Shown one piece after another: positions 35,824 to 44,275 of a stretch of DNA of 64,000 nt. How positions within the stretch are numbered: position 1 is the stretch's first letter; each line of letters starts with the position of its first letter. The DNA is from Telmatobacter sp. DSM 110680 (GTDB taxonomy: Bacteria > Acidobacteriota > Terriglobia > Terriglobales > Acidobacteriaceae). Position numbers and translations under genes: made by a program. The notes beneath the pieces are model-generated. The model did no database searches. It was not told the origin of the DNA and saw nothing but the letters and a program-made list of their open reading frames with translations. The stretch covers positions 4,464,001 to 4,528,000 of the forward strand of contig NZ_CP121196.1 in assembly GCF_039994875.1 (NCBI RefSeq). Direction: 5' to 3'.

Positions 35824-37057
35824 GTCGCTGCTCCAGGTGTCCTTCTAACTGCTGATTAAAAATATAGATGTTGTGAAATCCGCGACGTCGATTCCTCTCG
35901 GCTCCGCGAAAAATAACCACATGGATTCCAAGCCTACGACATATCTCACAAGGACACTCAGACCAGGGGCGATCGATGAGAACCCGCCGATATACTTCCG
36001 TCCGGTCAACCGCGCCATTGAAGACCAGTTCGTAGGATCGAAGAACATCCAACGTCTCCTCGATGGATGCTTCGCGGCGGTCATACTTGACGAGAGTGCG
36101 CAAGCACCGCTGTTCTAGCTCTCGGGCTTCTTCTTGGCGGACCTGTCCGGCGACGATGCGCCTCACCAATTCCGGGTTCGCGTCGACCTGGGGAACGCGA
36201 ATCGCTGAATAGGTTCCGTGGAGGGTGTAGTAGTTGTGCTTGTCGTCTTTGAATGCTTTCCGTAGCGGGGAGGTGCTGTCAAAACTCACGGCTCCGAACT
36301 CAGCAAACGCCTGGACATTCTCACAGCGCGTGATCCCCAATAAATGAAACTGCGTGTCCGGCTTCCGCACAGCGCTCGATGCATCGAGGCAGGCCAGAAT
36401 GTCGCGTGTTTTCAGAGGAACGAAACCTCCGAAGGCAATGTAGCGATAGCCAATCTCCTGCAGCGTTTGTACGGCGCGCGCATAGGACGCTGGACTCCAC
36501 CCCTGCGCTACCCCGATTGGAGTGAAACGATATTTCCTGACCTCACAATATCGGAGAAACTGTTCTGCCAACTGGAAGGTCATCTCTTGCCGCGCTCTCC
36601 AGTCGGGAGGCACGAGATCGAGGCCTTCTAGATGCTGGTCGCATTCAGCCCGGTACGCAAGGATTACATGGTCCACGGAAAGGCCATAATCGAAACCGCA
36701 TTCCTGATAGAAATCCGCGACCTCCTCGGCGGTGTATGGGGGACGTTCCTCTCGGACGTACGTAAACGCGCCGCAGTCGCCCATCGTTTCCAGAGTCGTA
36801 TTGCCAAGTCGGAAATACTCCCTCACACCGACGCGCATGAATCGATTGCGCTGCGCACCGCTATATTTACCCGTTCCACCGCCAAGGCCATCGACAATTG
36901 CCTTCGACACCAGGATCCCGTCATACGGTGCTTCACGAAACAATTCGTGAGGATAGCGGTCGTCGCGTTGACGGACGCGCGATTCCGAGCGCATCTCAGT
37001 CTCAAAATCGAAGGACTCGTCGACAAAATCTTGACTATCCGGGAAGAAGAATTTCAT
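35807..37057 (-). CDS. dpdA: DpdA, DNA guanine transglycosylase (bacterial type)
   Basis: Exchanges guanine in DNA for preQ0; homologue of tRNA-guanine transglycosylase. 416 residues. The family start MKFFFPDSQD is intact. The conserved RVRQRDDRY, MGDCGAFTYV (acidic residue 94) and GLSVDHVI (Asp 129, a candidate catalytic residue) follow. The C terminus keeps a TGT-like zinc site C-x-C-x2-C with a downstream His (CPCEIC at about 371-376, then His). It is longer than tRNA TGTs in its last 60 residues. It overlaps the upstream dpdB copy by ATGA. Confidence 0.93.
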   Translation of the reverse strand: MKFFFPDSQDFVDESFDFETEMRSESRVRQRDDRYPHELFREAPYDGILVSKAIVDGLGGGTGKYSGAQRNRFMRVGVREYFRLGNTTLETMGDCGAFTYVREERPPYTAEEVADFYQECGFDYGLSVDHVILAYRAECDQHLEGLDLVPPDWRARQEMTFQLAEQFLRYCEVRKYRFTPIGVAQGWSPASYARAVQTLQEIGYRYIAFGGFVPLKTRDILACLDASSAVRKPDTQFHLLGITRCENVQAFAEFGAVSFDSTSPLRKAFKDDKHNYYTLHGTYSAIRVPQVDANPELVRRIVAGQVRQEEARELEQRCLRTLVKYDRREASIEETLDVLRSYELVFNGAVDRTEVYRRVLIDRPWSECPCEICRRLGIHVVIFRGAERNRRRGFHNIYIFNQQLEGHLEQRLECVS

Positions 37058-38196
37058 CGCGCCAGCCCCCGATTCTGGACATAGGTGCGTATGAGAAAAC
37101 TGGACAGAACGCGTATGTGCCTGGGCACATTCTGAATCTCATTCCAGTGCAGATCTCCTAATTCCTCCCATTTTCCGCTGGTCCAGCGGCACGCCGGGGC
37201 AATGACCCGCAACTCATGCTTGACCTCGCTCAAAACGTGCGGCGACGATGGTTCAATCGAAGACATCACTCGATCCATCAGCCTTCCCATAGAGCGCAGA
37301 CCTGCACCGTGCATGAGGCGGCTCTTGCTCGGTGGCTTTCCCCAGGCATCGGGAAAAGTCTGCTTGACAGCCGTCCAATATGCGACCAGAACCCTCCAGA
37401 TACCTTCGAAATCCGTCTCCCCAGACGCCATGTTGCGATATGGAAAAAGACAACCCGAAGGCGACGTAATGCTTTCCTGGACAAACTTGATCACTGTGGT
37501 ATCCGAGATCACGGCCTTTGCCCGCGCATCCGCTGACGAGGAGCTACGCCGAATGAGTTGATGGAATGGAGACGAGGGATCGCTATTCAGAAGATCGCAC
37601 ACCGCAGATGGGATCTTGCGCGCTTCGAGGTTGGCTGGAAGTGGGGAGGAAACCTCGGGGAGTAATTCCGAGATGAGTCCTCGCGGAAGAGGTTTGGTGT
37701 TGTTGACACGCAAAAACTGGTCGCGTTGCATCTCAACGTCATCCGCGATGAATGCGTTGACCGGAACCAGGAGGCCTTTCCGTCGTGACTTGGATATTGC
37801 CAGAGCTCGTTGCTGTCCATCTACGATCCAAGCGGGCTTGCGGCCACCTTGCCGAGGGAGTGGGATCTCAAGCGTGCCCGCAACGACCAGTCCATCACGC
37901 ACATGCGGGCCGCGACTCGCTATGAAGCGGACCCGCGAAGAGAGAGCTAGGATTAGCGAGTTGGGAAAGAGAACCCTATCGCTGTTCAGATAATCGACGA
38001 TCCCTTGCACGTGGCGTTTCACCTCTGCGCGCTGATACCCAAGGAGCTTTCCTGCTTCGTCTCTTGAGACGCGGGAGATGTCGGCTACATTGAGTACTTC
38101 ATCTCCTGTGAGACACAAAAGATAGAGCGGGTGCCCCTTGCACTGCTCAATGCGCAGCGCTCGGCGTCGTAGGGTAGAAACTTTCTTCTTAGCCAT
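37054..38196 (-). CDS. dpdB: DpdB (DGQHR-domain protein), copy before dpdA
   Basis: 380 residues. WIVDGQQRALAI carries the DGQQR motif at 126-130. It shares the whole architecture of the other copy: LLGYQRAEV (VAGYQRPEV in the other), FLRVNNTKPLPRGLISELLP and PPSKSRLMHGAGLRSMGRLMD. The two differ at many positions, so the duplication is old rather than recent. Stop and start overlap dpdA (ATGA) and dpdC (8 bases). Two DpdBs could form a heteromer with DpdA or give different site preferences. Confidence 0.88.
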   Translation of the reverse strand: MAKKKVSTLRRRALRIEQCKGHPLYLLCLTGDEVLNVADISRVSRDEAGKLLGYQRAEVKRHVQGIVDYLNSDRVLFPNSLILALSSRVRFIASRGPHVRDGLVVAGTLEIPLPRQGGRKPAWIVDGQQRALAISKSRRKGLLVPVNAFIADDVEMQRDQFLRVNNTKPLPRGLISELLPEVSSPLPANLEARKIPSAVCDLLNSDPSSPFHQLIRRSSSSADARAKAVISDTTVIKFVQESITSPSGCLFPYRNMASGETDFEGIWRVLVAYWTAVKQTFPDAWGKPPSKSRLMHGAGLRSMGRLMDRVMSSIEPSSPHVLSEVKHELRVIAPACRWTSGKWEELGDLHWNEIQNVPRHIRVLSSFLIRTYVQNRGLAR

Positions 38197-39154
38197 GAAA
38201 TCCCTGTCGAATCCCCTGTTTTAGTTGCTTGTAGAGCTCACCAAAACGCCTCTGTTCACAGGCCTTTCCTGCCCCACGAAACTCTTCGAGCAGTTTGGTC
38301 TTGCTGACCAAAGGAGTCTTTTTCAGGCCTTCGCGGATGTACCTGGTGACCTCGAGGTCCGATTGCGGCCTTCGGGGCTGAGGCGCCACCGTCCGTGTTT
38401 CGATGGACCGTACCAAAGCCGCCATTCGATCGACCGAGGGCTCAGCATTTGCCTGAACTTCAAAGAGGAAACGCGCGACCCTGGCATTCAGTGATGTGAG
38501 CGTCCCTCCAAGGCTTCCCGAGAGTTTGCCATCGCAAGGAAGCAGATTACCCTTCCAATGCACGTGCTTGCTCGGTGTACCGCAGGAAATAATGGAGAGA
38601 TACCGCCGAAAGAAGGCGTACTGGAGAACTCCACGGAGATCCTTTTCAACTGCATTCAAATAGTCGGCGGAAAGCGCGACGATGAGCGGTGTGCGCGGAT
38701 ACTTCAAGGCCAGGTCAGCAAAGGAACGCGGACTGCTCTGTTCCCCTGGAATCCTGTAGGAACAGACGCCGGACCACCAACTCTGGAGGACGTGGCGATC
38801 CTTCGCGCCGTTGGCAACTGAATCTATCGTCGACGGCGCAAAGGTGACCTGATACGAATTGATGCGCGTGCTAGGCCGAATCAGACCATATCCAGCAGAG
38901 CAGATCCAAAGCCGTACATTCCAGCCATGACTGGTGGCGTCCGACGGAATGTCCCGTGCGACAGACCAATGCTCACCCATATAGAGATCTTCGGCCGGAT
39001 ATTTCTCTGCCTTTACTGTCTTAAGCCGTTTCCTCCAGGACTCAAGGCGTGCTCGTACGTCAGATCCAACCAACTCCCGCACAGCGAGACCGGGAGCGGT
39101 CTCGTAGCGTTTTCGGCTGGAACAACTGACCACGAGATTAACTGCACGACCCAA
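38189..39154 (-). CDS. dpdC: DpdC, converts preQ0 in DNA to the amido form
   Basis: 321 residues. The N terminus NLVVSCSSRKR matches the start of the DpdC-type (DUF6884-like) domain. The motif ICSAGYGLI near 85 and a Cys/His pair (IISCGTPSKHVHW) near 195 are candidate active-site elements. In studied systems DpdC is required to turn dPreQ0 into 2'-deoxy-7-amido-7-deazaguanosine. The start is a TTG with a strong TAGGAG seven bases upstream. It lies 70 bases after folE2 and overlaps the first dpdB. Confidence 0.82.
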   Translation of the reverse strand: MGRAVNLVVSCSSRKRYETAPGLAVRELVGSDVRARLESWRKRLKTVKAEKYPAEDLYMGEHWSVARDIPSDATSHGWNVRLWICSAGYGLIRPSTRINSYQVTFAPSTIDSVANGAKDRHVLQSWWSGVCSYRIPGEQSSPRSFADLALKYPRTPLIVALSADYLNAVEKDLRGVLQYAFFRRYLSIISCGTPSKHVHWKGNLLPCDGKLSGSLGGTLTSLNARVARFLFEVQANAEPSVDRMAALVRSIETRTVAPQPRRPQSDLEVTRYIREGLKKTPLVSKTKLLEEFRGAGKACEQRRFGELYKQLKQGIRQGFHG

Positions 39155-39224
39155 GCGATAACTCCTACTGCAGTTTCGGAAACAGCCACAATGATAAAAC
39201 TACGAACGTCATTTCTCAAAACGT

Positions 39225-40028
39225 TCAAACTGCTGAGGGGCGCGCCCACTCGATCTCCGCAAAGGCGCCGTGATTGTGGATACTCTCTTGGTTGAGTGCG
39301 CGGACATGAAACCATGTGAGGCGTTCGTCGGCTTGTAGCGTCGCAGCGACGTTGCGAACAATATCCTCGACGAAAACCGGGTTGTCGTAGGCCTGCATTG
39401 TGACATGTCGCTCGTCCTCACGCTTCAGCAACGCATAGACCGGGGCAGAGGCACTGGCCTCGGCCACCGCAATCAACTCTTCAATCCAAATCAGCGCCGG
39501 ACCGCCTGCATCGGTAGCACGACTCCGAACCTGAATCGTGATCTCGCCCCGTTGATTGTGGGCTCCATAGTCACTGATCGCTTTGCTGCAGGGGCACAGA
39601 CTCGTCACGGGAACAGAGACCGACAGGATGAAATCGGACTTAGTGCCGTTGGCTTCGCCAACAAATCTGCATTGATAGTCCATTAATCCGACGGCACCTG
39701 ACACCGGAGCGATTTTCTCCAAGAAGTACGGAAATGCGGCCTCGATGTGAGCGCTTTCCGCAGCGAGTCGCTCCTTGAGTTCTGCCAGGATTCGAGGTAG
39801 GGTCCTCATGGTAACCTCCCCTCGATGTGCATTAAGGACCTCGATGAATCGGCTCATGTGGGTCCCTTTGAACTCGTGCGGTAGGCTCACCGACATGGAC
39901 AGCCGCGCAATCGTCGACTGGCTTTGATTTTCCCGATCAAGAACGACAATTGGATATTGGAGGTCGCAGACGCCAACCTTATCGATTGCGATCTGACGGT
40001 GGTCGGCTTGATTTTGAATATCACGCAT
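39225..40028 (-). CDS. folE2: GTP cyclohydrolase IB (FolE2)
   Basis: Converts GTP to 7,8-dihydroneopterin triphosphate, the first step to preQ0. 267 residues from the ATG at 40028. The family start DIQNQADHRQIAIDKVGVCDLQYPI is recognisable. The metal-ligand Cys motif VTSLCPCSK is near 146, and ISDYGAHNQRGEI follows. The C-terminal half matches GCYH-IB. It belongs to the preQ0 block, with queD ending just before it. A dedicated copy lets the island make preQ0 without depending on host folate genes. Confidence 0.93.
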   Translation of the reverse strand: MRDIQNQADHRQIAIDKVGVCDLQYPIVVLDRENQSQSTIARLSMSVSLPHEFKGTHMSRFIEVLNAHRGEVTMRTLPRILAELKERLAAESAHIEAAFPYFLEKIAPVSGAVGLMDYQCRFVGEANGTKSDFILSVSVPVTSLCPCSKAISDYGAHNQRGEITIQVRSRATDAGGPALIWIEELIAVAEASASAPVYALLKREDERHVTMQAYDNPVFVEDIVRNVAATLQADERLTWFHVRALNQESIHNHGAFAEIEWARPSAV

Positions 40029-40031
40029 CAA

Positions 40032-40397
40032 CTAAGCCTCCGATTCGCCCGCATAGATGCAACCCGAAGTGCAGGTTTCACGAATCACGATCTTGCTCAA
40101 GGATGGCATCGACGGCTGAAGTTGCTGCCAGACCCAGCGTGCAACGTTCTCGCTGGTTGGATTCTCCAAGCCTTCCACTTCGTTGAGGTAGTGGTGGTCA
40201 ATCTTCTCTTCGATCGGCTTGAATGCGGCTTTGATGTCGGCGAAGTCGATAATCCAGCCGAGTTTTGGATCGAGCGGGCCTTGAACATGGACTTCGATCT
40301 GGAAAGTATGACCATGCAGTCGGCCGCACTTGTGCCCGACGGGTACATAGGGAAGGCGGTGGGCGGCTTCAATCGTAAATACCTTGAAAATTTCCAT
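40032..40397 (-). CDS. queD: 6-carboxy-5,6,7,8-tetrahydropterin synthase QueD
   Basis: Second step of preQ0 synthesis. 121 residues, normal length. Zinc-binding His in EAAHRL and GRLHGHTF, catalytic Cys in [11 protein letters not shown] and the catalytic His in the [10 protein letters not shown] segment are all present. The ATG at 40397 follows a GGGGGAAA sequence; a GTG precedes it by one codon. Confidence 0.94.
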   Translation of the reverse strand: MEIFKVFTIEAAHRLPYVPVGHKCGRLHGHTFQIEVHVQGPLDPKLGWIIDFADIKAAFKPIEEKIDHHYLNEVEGLENPTSENVARWVWQQLQPSMPSLSKIVIRETCTSGCIYAGESEA

Positions 40398-40407
40398 CAC
40401 TTTCCCC

Positions 40408-41046
40408 CTATCGAATTCCTACAAACTTGTGTGTCTGAACGCTCAACCGCCAAAGCGGATTGCCAAGGCAGTATCGGAGTGCCTCCTCCGTGTTCTCTTT
40501 GCGGTACGGTCCATCCATCGGTTGCAAGAAGAAGTGTCGAAATGCCAAACTCTGAAACTCCTCAGGCTTGGCGTCGGCTTGTGGAAACACCAACTTGAGT
40601 TCGTCCCCAGTAACTTGGACAAGCTTTGTACCAGCCTTCGGGCTGACGCAGATCCAATCGAGCCCGAGAGGAGCGGCAACAGTCCCATTCGTTTCCACTG
40701 CAATCTCGAAGCCCCGGGCGTGCACCGCATCGATCAGGGGCCGATCAAGTTGCAAGAGAGGTTCGCCTCCTGTGAACACCACGAAACGCTTTTGAGCTGG
40801 GCTGGCGGCTTGCCAGGTCCCTTCGATTCGATCTGCCAAAGCGACTTCAGAGCCAAACTTTCCTCCGTCGGCACCCTCTGTTCCAAGGAAATCCGTATCG
40901 CAGAATTTGCAAAGCGCGTTCGCGCGGTCCTCTTCGCGGCCGGACCAAAGATTGCAGCCCACAAAACGGCAGAAGACAGCTACCCGTCCGGTGTGAGTTC
41001 CCTCCCCTTGCAACGTGTAGAAGATTTCCTTGACTGAATAACTCAT
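40408..41046 (-). CDS. queE: 7-carboxy-7-deazaguanine synthase QueE
   Basis: Radical-SAM enzyme that contracts carboxytetrahydropterin to CDG. 212 residues. The substrate-binding start [15 protein letters not shown] is followed by the long-spaced cluster motif C-x14-C-x2-C (VGCNLW...LCKFCDT). GGEPLLQ follows near 92. It overlaps queC by ATGA. Confidence 0.94.
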   Translation of the reverse strand: MSYSVKEIFYTLQGEGTHTGRVAVFCRFVGCNLWSGREEDRANALCKFCDTDFLGTEGADGGKFGSEVALADRIEGTWQAASPAQKRFVVFTGGEPLLQLDRPLIDAVHARGFEIAVETNGTVAAPLGLDWICVSPKAGTKLVQVTGDELKLVFPQADAKPEEFQSLAFRHFFLQPMDGPYRKENTEEALRYCLGNPLWRLSVQTHKFVGIR

Positions 41047-41762
41047 GAGCTGACCTCCGTGAGCCCTTCCCGATATTTCAATGGGTCGGTCAGTGCGTTC
41101 TCGATGAATCCTTTTTGTCGGAGCAAGCAGGAATCACAGGCTCCGCACGGTTGACCGGTGGAGGACGGATCGTAACAACTGCTCGTCAGTCCGTAGTCAA
41201 CCCCGAGTTCTCGTCCTTTGCGGACGATCTCGGCTTTCGACAACGAGATGAGGGGCGTATGGATCTTCAGATTCTGGTGGCCTTCGACTCCAGCTTTCGT
41301 GGCCAGATTAGCGAGGCGCTCGAAGGCCTCGATGAATTCAGGTCGGCAGTCTGGATATCCACTGTAATCGAGAGCGTTCACGCCGATGAAGATGTCGCTC
41401 GATCCAAGCACCTCGGCCCAAGCCAAGGCAAATGATAGGAAGATCGTGTTCCGGGCCGGCACATACGTCACGGGAATCTTGTCAGACATTTCTTCGAGCG
41501 AACGTCCTTTGGGAACGCTGATGTCCGCAGTTAGCGCGGATCCCCCAAACACTCGCAAATCAATCTGCGCGATCCGATGATCTTTGACGCCTGAATTTGC
41601 CGCGATTTTGCGGGCGCATTCGAGCTCCCAGGAGTGCCGTTGCCCGTAAGAAAAGGAAAGAGCGTAGGTCTCATAGCCTGAGGCGCTCGCGATCGCGAGG
41701 ACTGTCGTCGAATCCAGGCCTCCGCTGAGTAAGACCACCGCCTTGGGTTTTGCTTCGATCAT
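41043..41762 (-). CDS. queC: 7-cyano-7-deazaguanine (preQ0) synthase QueC
   Basis: ATP-dependent conversion of CDG to preQ0. 239 residues. PP-loop [10 protein letters not shown] at 12-21 and C-terminal zinc site C-x-C-x2-C-type ([19 protein letters not shown]) near 197-215. It overlaps the HTH gene by ATGA on one side and queE on the other. With folE2, queD and queE it completes the preQ0 route. Confidence 0.95.
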   Translation of the reverse strand: MIEAKPKAVVLLSGGLDSTTVLAIASASGYETYALSFSYGQRHSWELECARKIAANSGVKDHRIAQIDLRVFGGSALTADISVPKGRSLEEMSDKIPVTYVPARNTIFLSFALAWAEVLGSSDIFIGVNALDYSGYPDCRPEFIEAFERLANLATKAGVEGHQNLKIHTPLISLSKAEIVRKGRELGVDYGLTSSCYDPSSTGQPCGACDSCLLRQKGFIENALTDPLKYREGLTEVSS

Positions 41763-42031
41763 GATTCCTCCTGCTGCCGGGATCCTCTTCCGAAAAGTCC
41801 CAGTTGGCGAACCGAGCCGCTCCCTAGTTCAATGGGAACTAACCGGTTAGCGAACTGCCGAATGGCCTCGACTTCGTCCGCTTTGAAGAGCACCTGGCGG
41901 GTTCTGTAACGAAGGCCCGCAGGGATGCTGCCTTTCTCGCGCCAACGCCACAGCGTCTGACGGCTAACCTTAAGCTCATCAGATACTTCCGAGTTTGTGT
42001 AGTATTCTTCGCCTTCGATTGTAACCGGCAT
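41759..42031 (-). CDS. Excisionase/MerR-type helix-turn-helix protein leading the preQ0-dpd operon
   Basis: 90 residues. [23 protein letters not shown] is a typical HTH_17 fold, with a wing [17 protein letters not shown]. The ~25-residue tail is Ser/Gly/Gln-rich. It is the first gene of the operon, with an ATGA overlap into queC. Proteins of this class act as excisionases or small regulators; position favours control of the operon. The 176-base region upstream is shared with the divergent HNH gene. Confidence 0.75.
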   Translation of the reverse strand: MPVTIEGEEYYTNSEVSDELKVSRQTLWRWREKGSIPAGLRYRTRQVLFKADEVEAIRQFANRLVPIELGSGSVRQLGLFGRGSRQQEES

Positions 42032-42207
42032 GTTGCAATTCTCGTCATGATCCTACAGTGTGTCGCACGACGCTCGCAACGGCAAAGGATGTTGCACGAT
42101 GTTTCAGTCTTGAGGAAAAGCGGGCAATAAATCTCGGACATTGCTCACCGTCGTCTTGAAGGGTTCGAAGCGTTAGACTCTAAGTACGGAAATTCTTTAG
42201 GGATAGC

Positions 42208-43008
42208 ATGATCGACGGCGGTATCACATCCGGTGAACGTCTCTGCAATTTCGTAAACCACAGACTCTTGTCCGATGGTGTTTGGAGCGATCTCGAATTG
42301 CTCTTGGAATCGACTGGGCGCTCTACCCAGTTGGTGGCGTTTTTCAGACAAATTGCGGCGGTGACATTGACGGGACGAATCGTCGCAGCCGGTCTCTCAA
42401 TAAACGGTGATGTTCCAACTTACGAGGTGGCCTTCCAAAGACTCTTCAAGGAGCATTTGCGGGACGTGGTTGGAATACCCGGAAAGATCCTGAACGAGAT
42501 GTATCGTTTTGGCCAACGCGCGGTTGAGGCGGCGCTCCAAGGCGCTCCGATGTCCCTCCAAAAGCAGATGCGTGCGTGGGCATTGAACCGTCATCATTGG
42601 TGTTATATGTGCGGGCAGGCGCTGGAATTCAATCAGAACGACCCCGTCAGAGGTTATACCCTTGAACACATCTGGCCACAATCATATGGAGGCGACAGCA
42701 TCGAGGACAATTTCCTGCCAGCGTGCCAATCGTGTAACAGCAAAAAGAAGGCCAATTTTGCCACCTGGGCGATGCCACCGATTCAGTCCCTGCTTTATGG
42801 AATTGCACCAGACGACCAGCGGCTAGAAGAGATTCACGGATCTTTCAAATTTTCGTTGCATTATCGAGCCGCTCAGGTCCTTGCGATCAAAGAGGGTCGG
42901 ACACTAAAGGAAGCATTCCTTAAAATTGGGCCCTGGACGACAACTCGATTCATTGATGCAGACGATGTCGCAGATTTCTTCAACCTTGAGAATCACAAAC
43001 TGTACTGA
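42208..43008 (+). CDS. HNH endonuclease, first gene of a second putative defence cluster
   Basis: 266 residues. The C-terminal half holds a complete HNH/zinc domain: CYMCGQ near 132, the LEHIWPQSYGGD core (H with downstream N) near 155 and DNFLPACQSCNSKK near 172. The N-terminal ~120 residues are a helical domain of unknown role. It reads divergently from the preQ0-dpd operon and lies 11 bases before a DGQHR gene, so the two are probably co-transcribed. An AGGGATAG-like RBS precedes the ATG. Confidence 0.82.
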   Translation: MIDGGITSGERLCNFVNHRLLSDGVWSDLELLLESTGRSTQLVAFFRQIAAVTLTGRIVAAGLSINGDVPTYEVAFQRLFKEHLRDVVGIPGKILNEMYRFGQRAVEAALQGAPMSLQKQMRAWALNRHHWCYMCGQALEFNQNDPVRGYTLEHIWPQSYGGDSIEDNFLPACQSCNSKKKANFATWAMPPIQSLLYGIAPDDQRLEEIHGSFKFSLHYRAAQVLAIKEGRTLKEAFLKIGPWTTTRFIDADDVADFFNLENHKLY

Positions 43009-43019
43009 CGAGATCACAT

Positions 43020-44171
43020 ATGGCGATATTTGACTATGAATGCCTTGTTTCCCACCAGCGCAACACGCCTGGTGCACCCACTTTTCTCCTTTTTCATGCG
43101 CCGGCAGGCGAGGTCCTCCAATGGGCAGCAATAAAACGACTAGAGGAAGAAGCTGGCGCACCTCAACGCCAGACAAGTCCTGCTAAGGTAAAAGCGATTC
43201 GCCGGTTCCTAGAAACCGACGAACGAAATACGATTCCTACATCTGTAATCATTACCCTCGACCTTACGAATGGCGAATTTACGGAACCCCTCGCGCCCTC
43301 TTCTATCGGGAGGATTCGTTTTGAATGGAATGAGGGTGACCCGAAGCCCGGACTCGTGATCGACGGACAGCACCGACTTTATGGAATCGACGAATTCAAC
43401 CACGGTACACAGGTGAATCTCGTAGCGATCACAAATGCCGGTGACATGGAGAAGGCTTTCCAATTCTTGGTCATCAATAACAAGGCTTCGAAGGTTTCCC
43501 AGGATCACATAAGAGCCCTTGCCCTTCACTACGATGAGGGTGCGTTAAGAAACCGTCTCAAAACCGCCCGTCTCAACCTGGATCCGAATGTAGGGTATGT
43601 CGGAATAGTAAACGAAGGAGAGGATAGTCCTTTCCGGGGCCTGATTTCTTGGCCGACCACCCCAGAGGAAAATCGGGTCGTCGTTCCCTCGGCCATCGAG
43701 GCTTCCATAACCTACATTCAACAGAAGAAGGTGAAGGATTTCGAAAGTGATGACGTCTTGCTCGAGTTCTTTTACACAATTTGGCGCCGAATCCATGAAC
43801 GCTGGCCAGAGCTGTGGACTGCGCAATCGCGATTGCTAAGTAAAGTCGGCGTCATCTGCATGACGCAATACATGACAGACGCACTGACCTCTTCCTATGA
43901 CCTTGGGCGACTCAACATTTCCGACCCAGAGCAGGTCGGCCTGTTGGTAGATGAGATTCTAGATACTCAAGAGAGAAAATTTTGGCGAGTTCCGTGGACC
44001 TCGTCGAGTTACGACACAAAAGTTGGCCGCGCAATTATCGTTCAATCTCTCACCCAGATTGCACGAAACCTGCGCTCAGGATCCTCTTGGTTTGAAGATG
44101 TAGAAATGGTTGACGCAACTGAAATCGAGGCAGACGAGGTCGAACCCCCAGTACCGCCCGCCCAGGTTTAG
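43020..44171 (+). CDS. DGQHR-domain protein (third DpdB/DndB-like protein of the island)
   Basis: 383 residues. LVIDGQHRLYGI carries DGQHR at 115-119. FQFLVINNKASKVSQDHIRAL corresponds to the IVNSTKPLPKGL segment of DpdB, and the C-terminal helix AQSRLLSKVGVICMTQYMTDAL to the SRLMHGAG region. It is clearly related to but distinct from the two DpdBs and closer to DndB-style DGQHR proteins. The family is linked to base or backbone modification in DNA. It lies between the HNH gene and the convergent TGT-like gene. Confidence 0.8.
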   Translation: MAIFDYECLVSHQRNTPGAPTFLLFHAPAGEVLQWAAIKRLEEEAGAPQRQTSPAKVKAIRRFLETDERNTIPTSVIITLDLTNGEFTEPLAPSSIGRIRFEWNEGDPKPGLVIDGQHRLYGIDEFNHGTQVNLVAITNAGDMEKAFQFLVINNKASKVSQDHIRALALHYDEGALRNRLKTARLNLDPNVGYVGIVNEGEDSPFRGLISWPTTPEENRVVVPSAIEASITYIQQKKVKDFESDDVLLEFFYTIWRRIHERWPELWTAQSRLLSKVGVICMTQYMTDALTSSYDLGRLNISDPEQVGLLVDEILDTQERKFWRVPWTSSSYDTKVGRAIIVQSLTQIARNLRSGSSWFEDVEMVDATEIEADEVEPPVPPAQV

Positions 44172-44275
44172 CGGCAGGGTGCATGCCGTATTGAACGCGT
44201 GCTCCGGGGTTAGCGCGAGGCGTACTAAGAGAGGGACGTAACCTCGTCTCTCAGGTGTTCGTGCGGTGCCGATCG

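Noticed and set aside
34645-38196. Dnd phosphorothioation system because of DndB-like DGQHR proteins
   Set aside because: No DndA/IscS, DndC, DndD or DndE homologue is visible; DpdA sits between the two genes.
42145-42351. Small minus-strand gene upstream of the HTH regulator
   Set aside because: Antisense to the HNH gene start with no RBS or motif.
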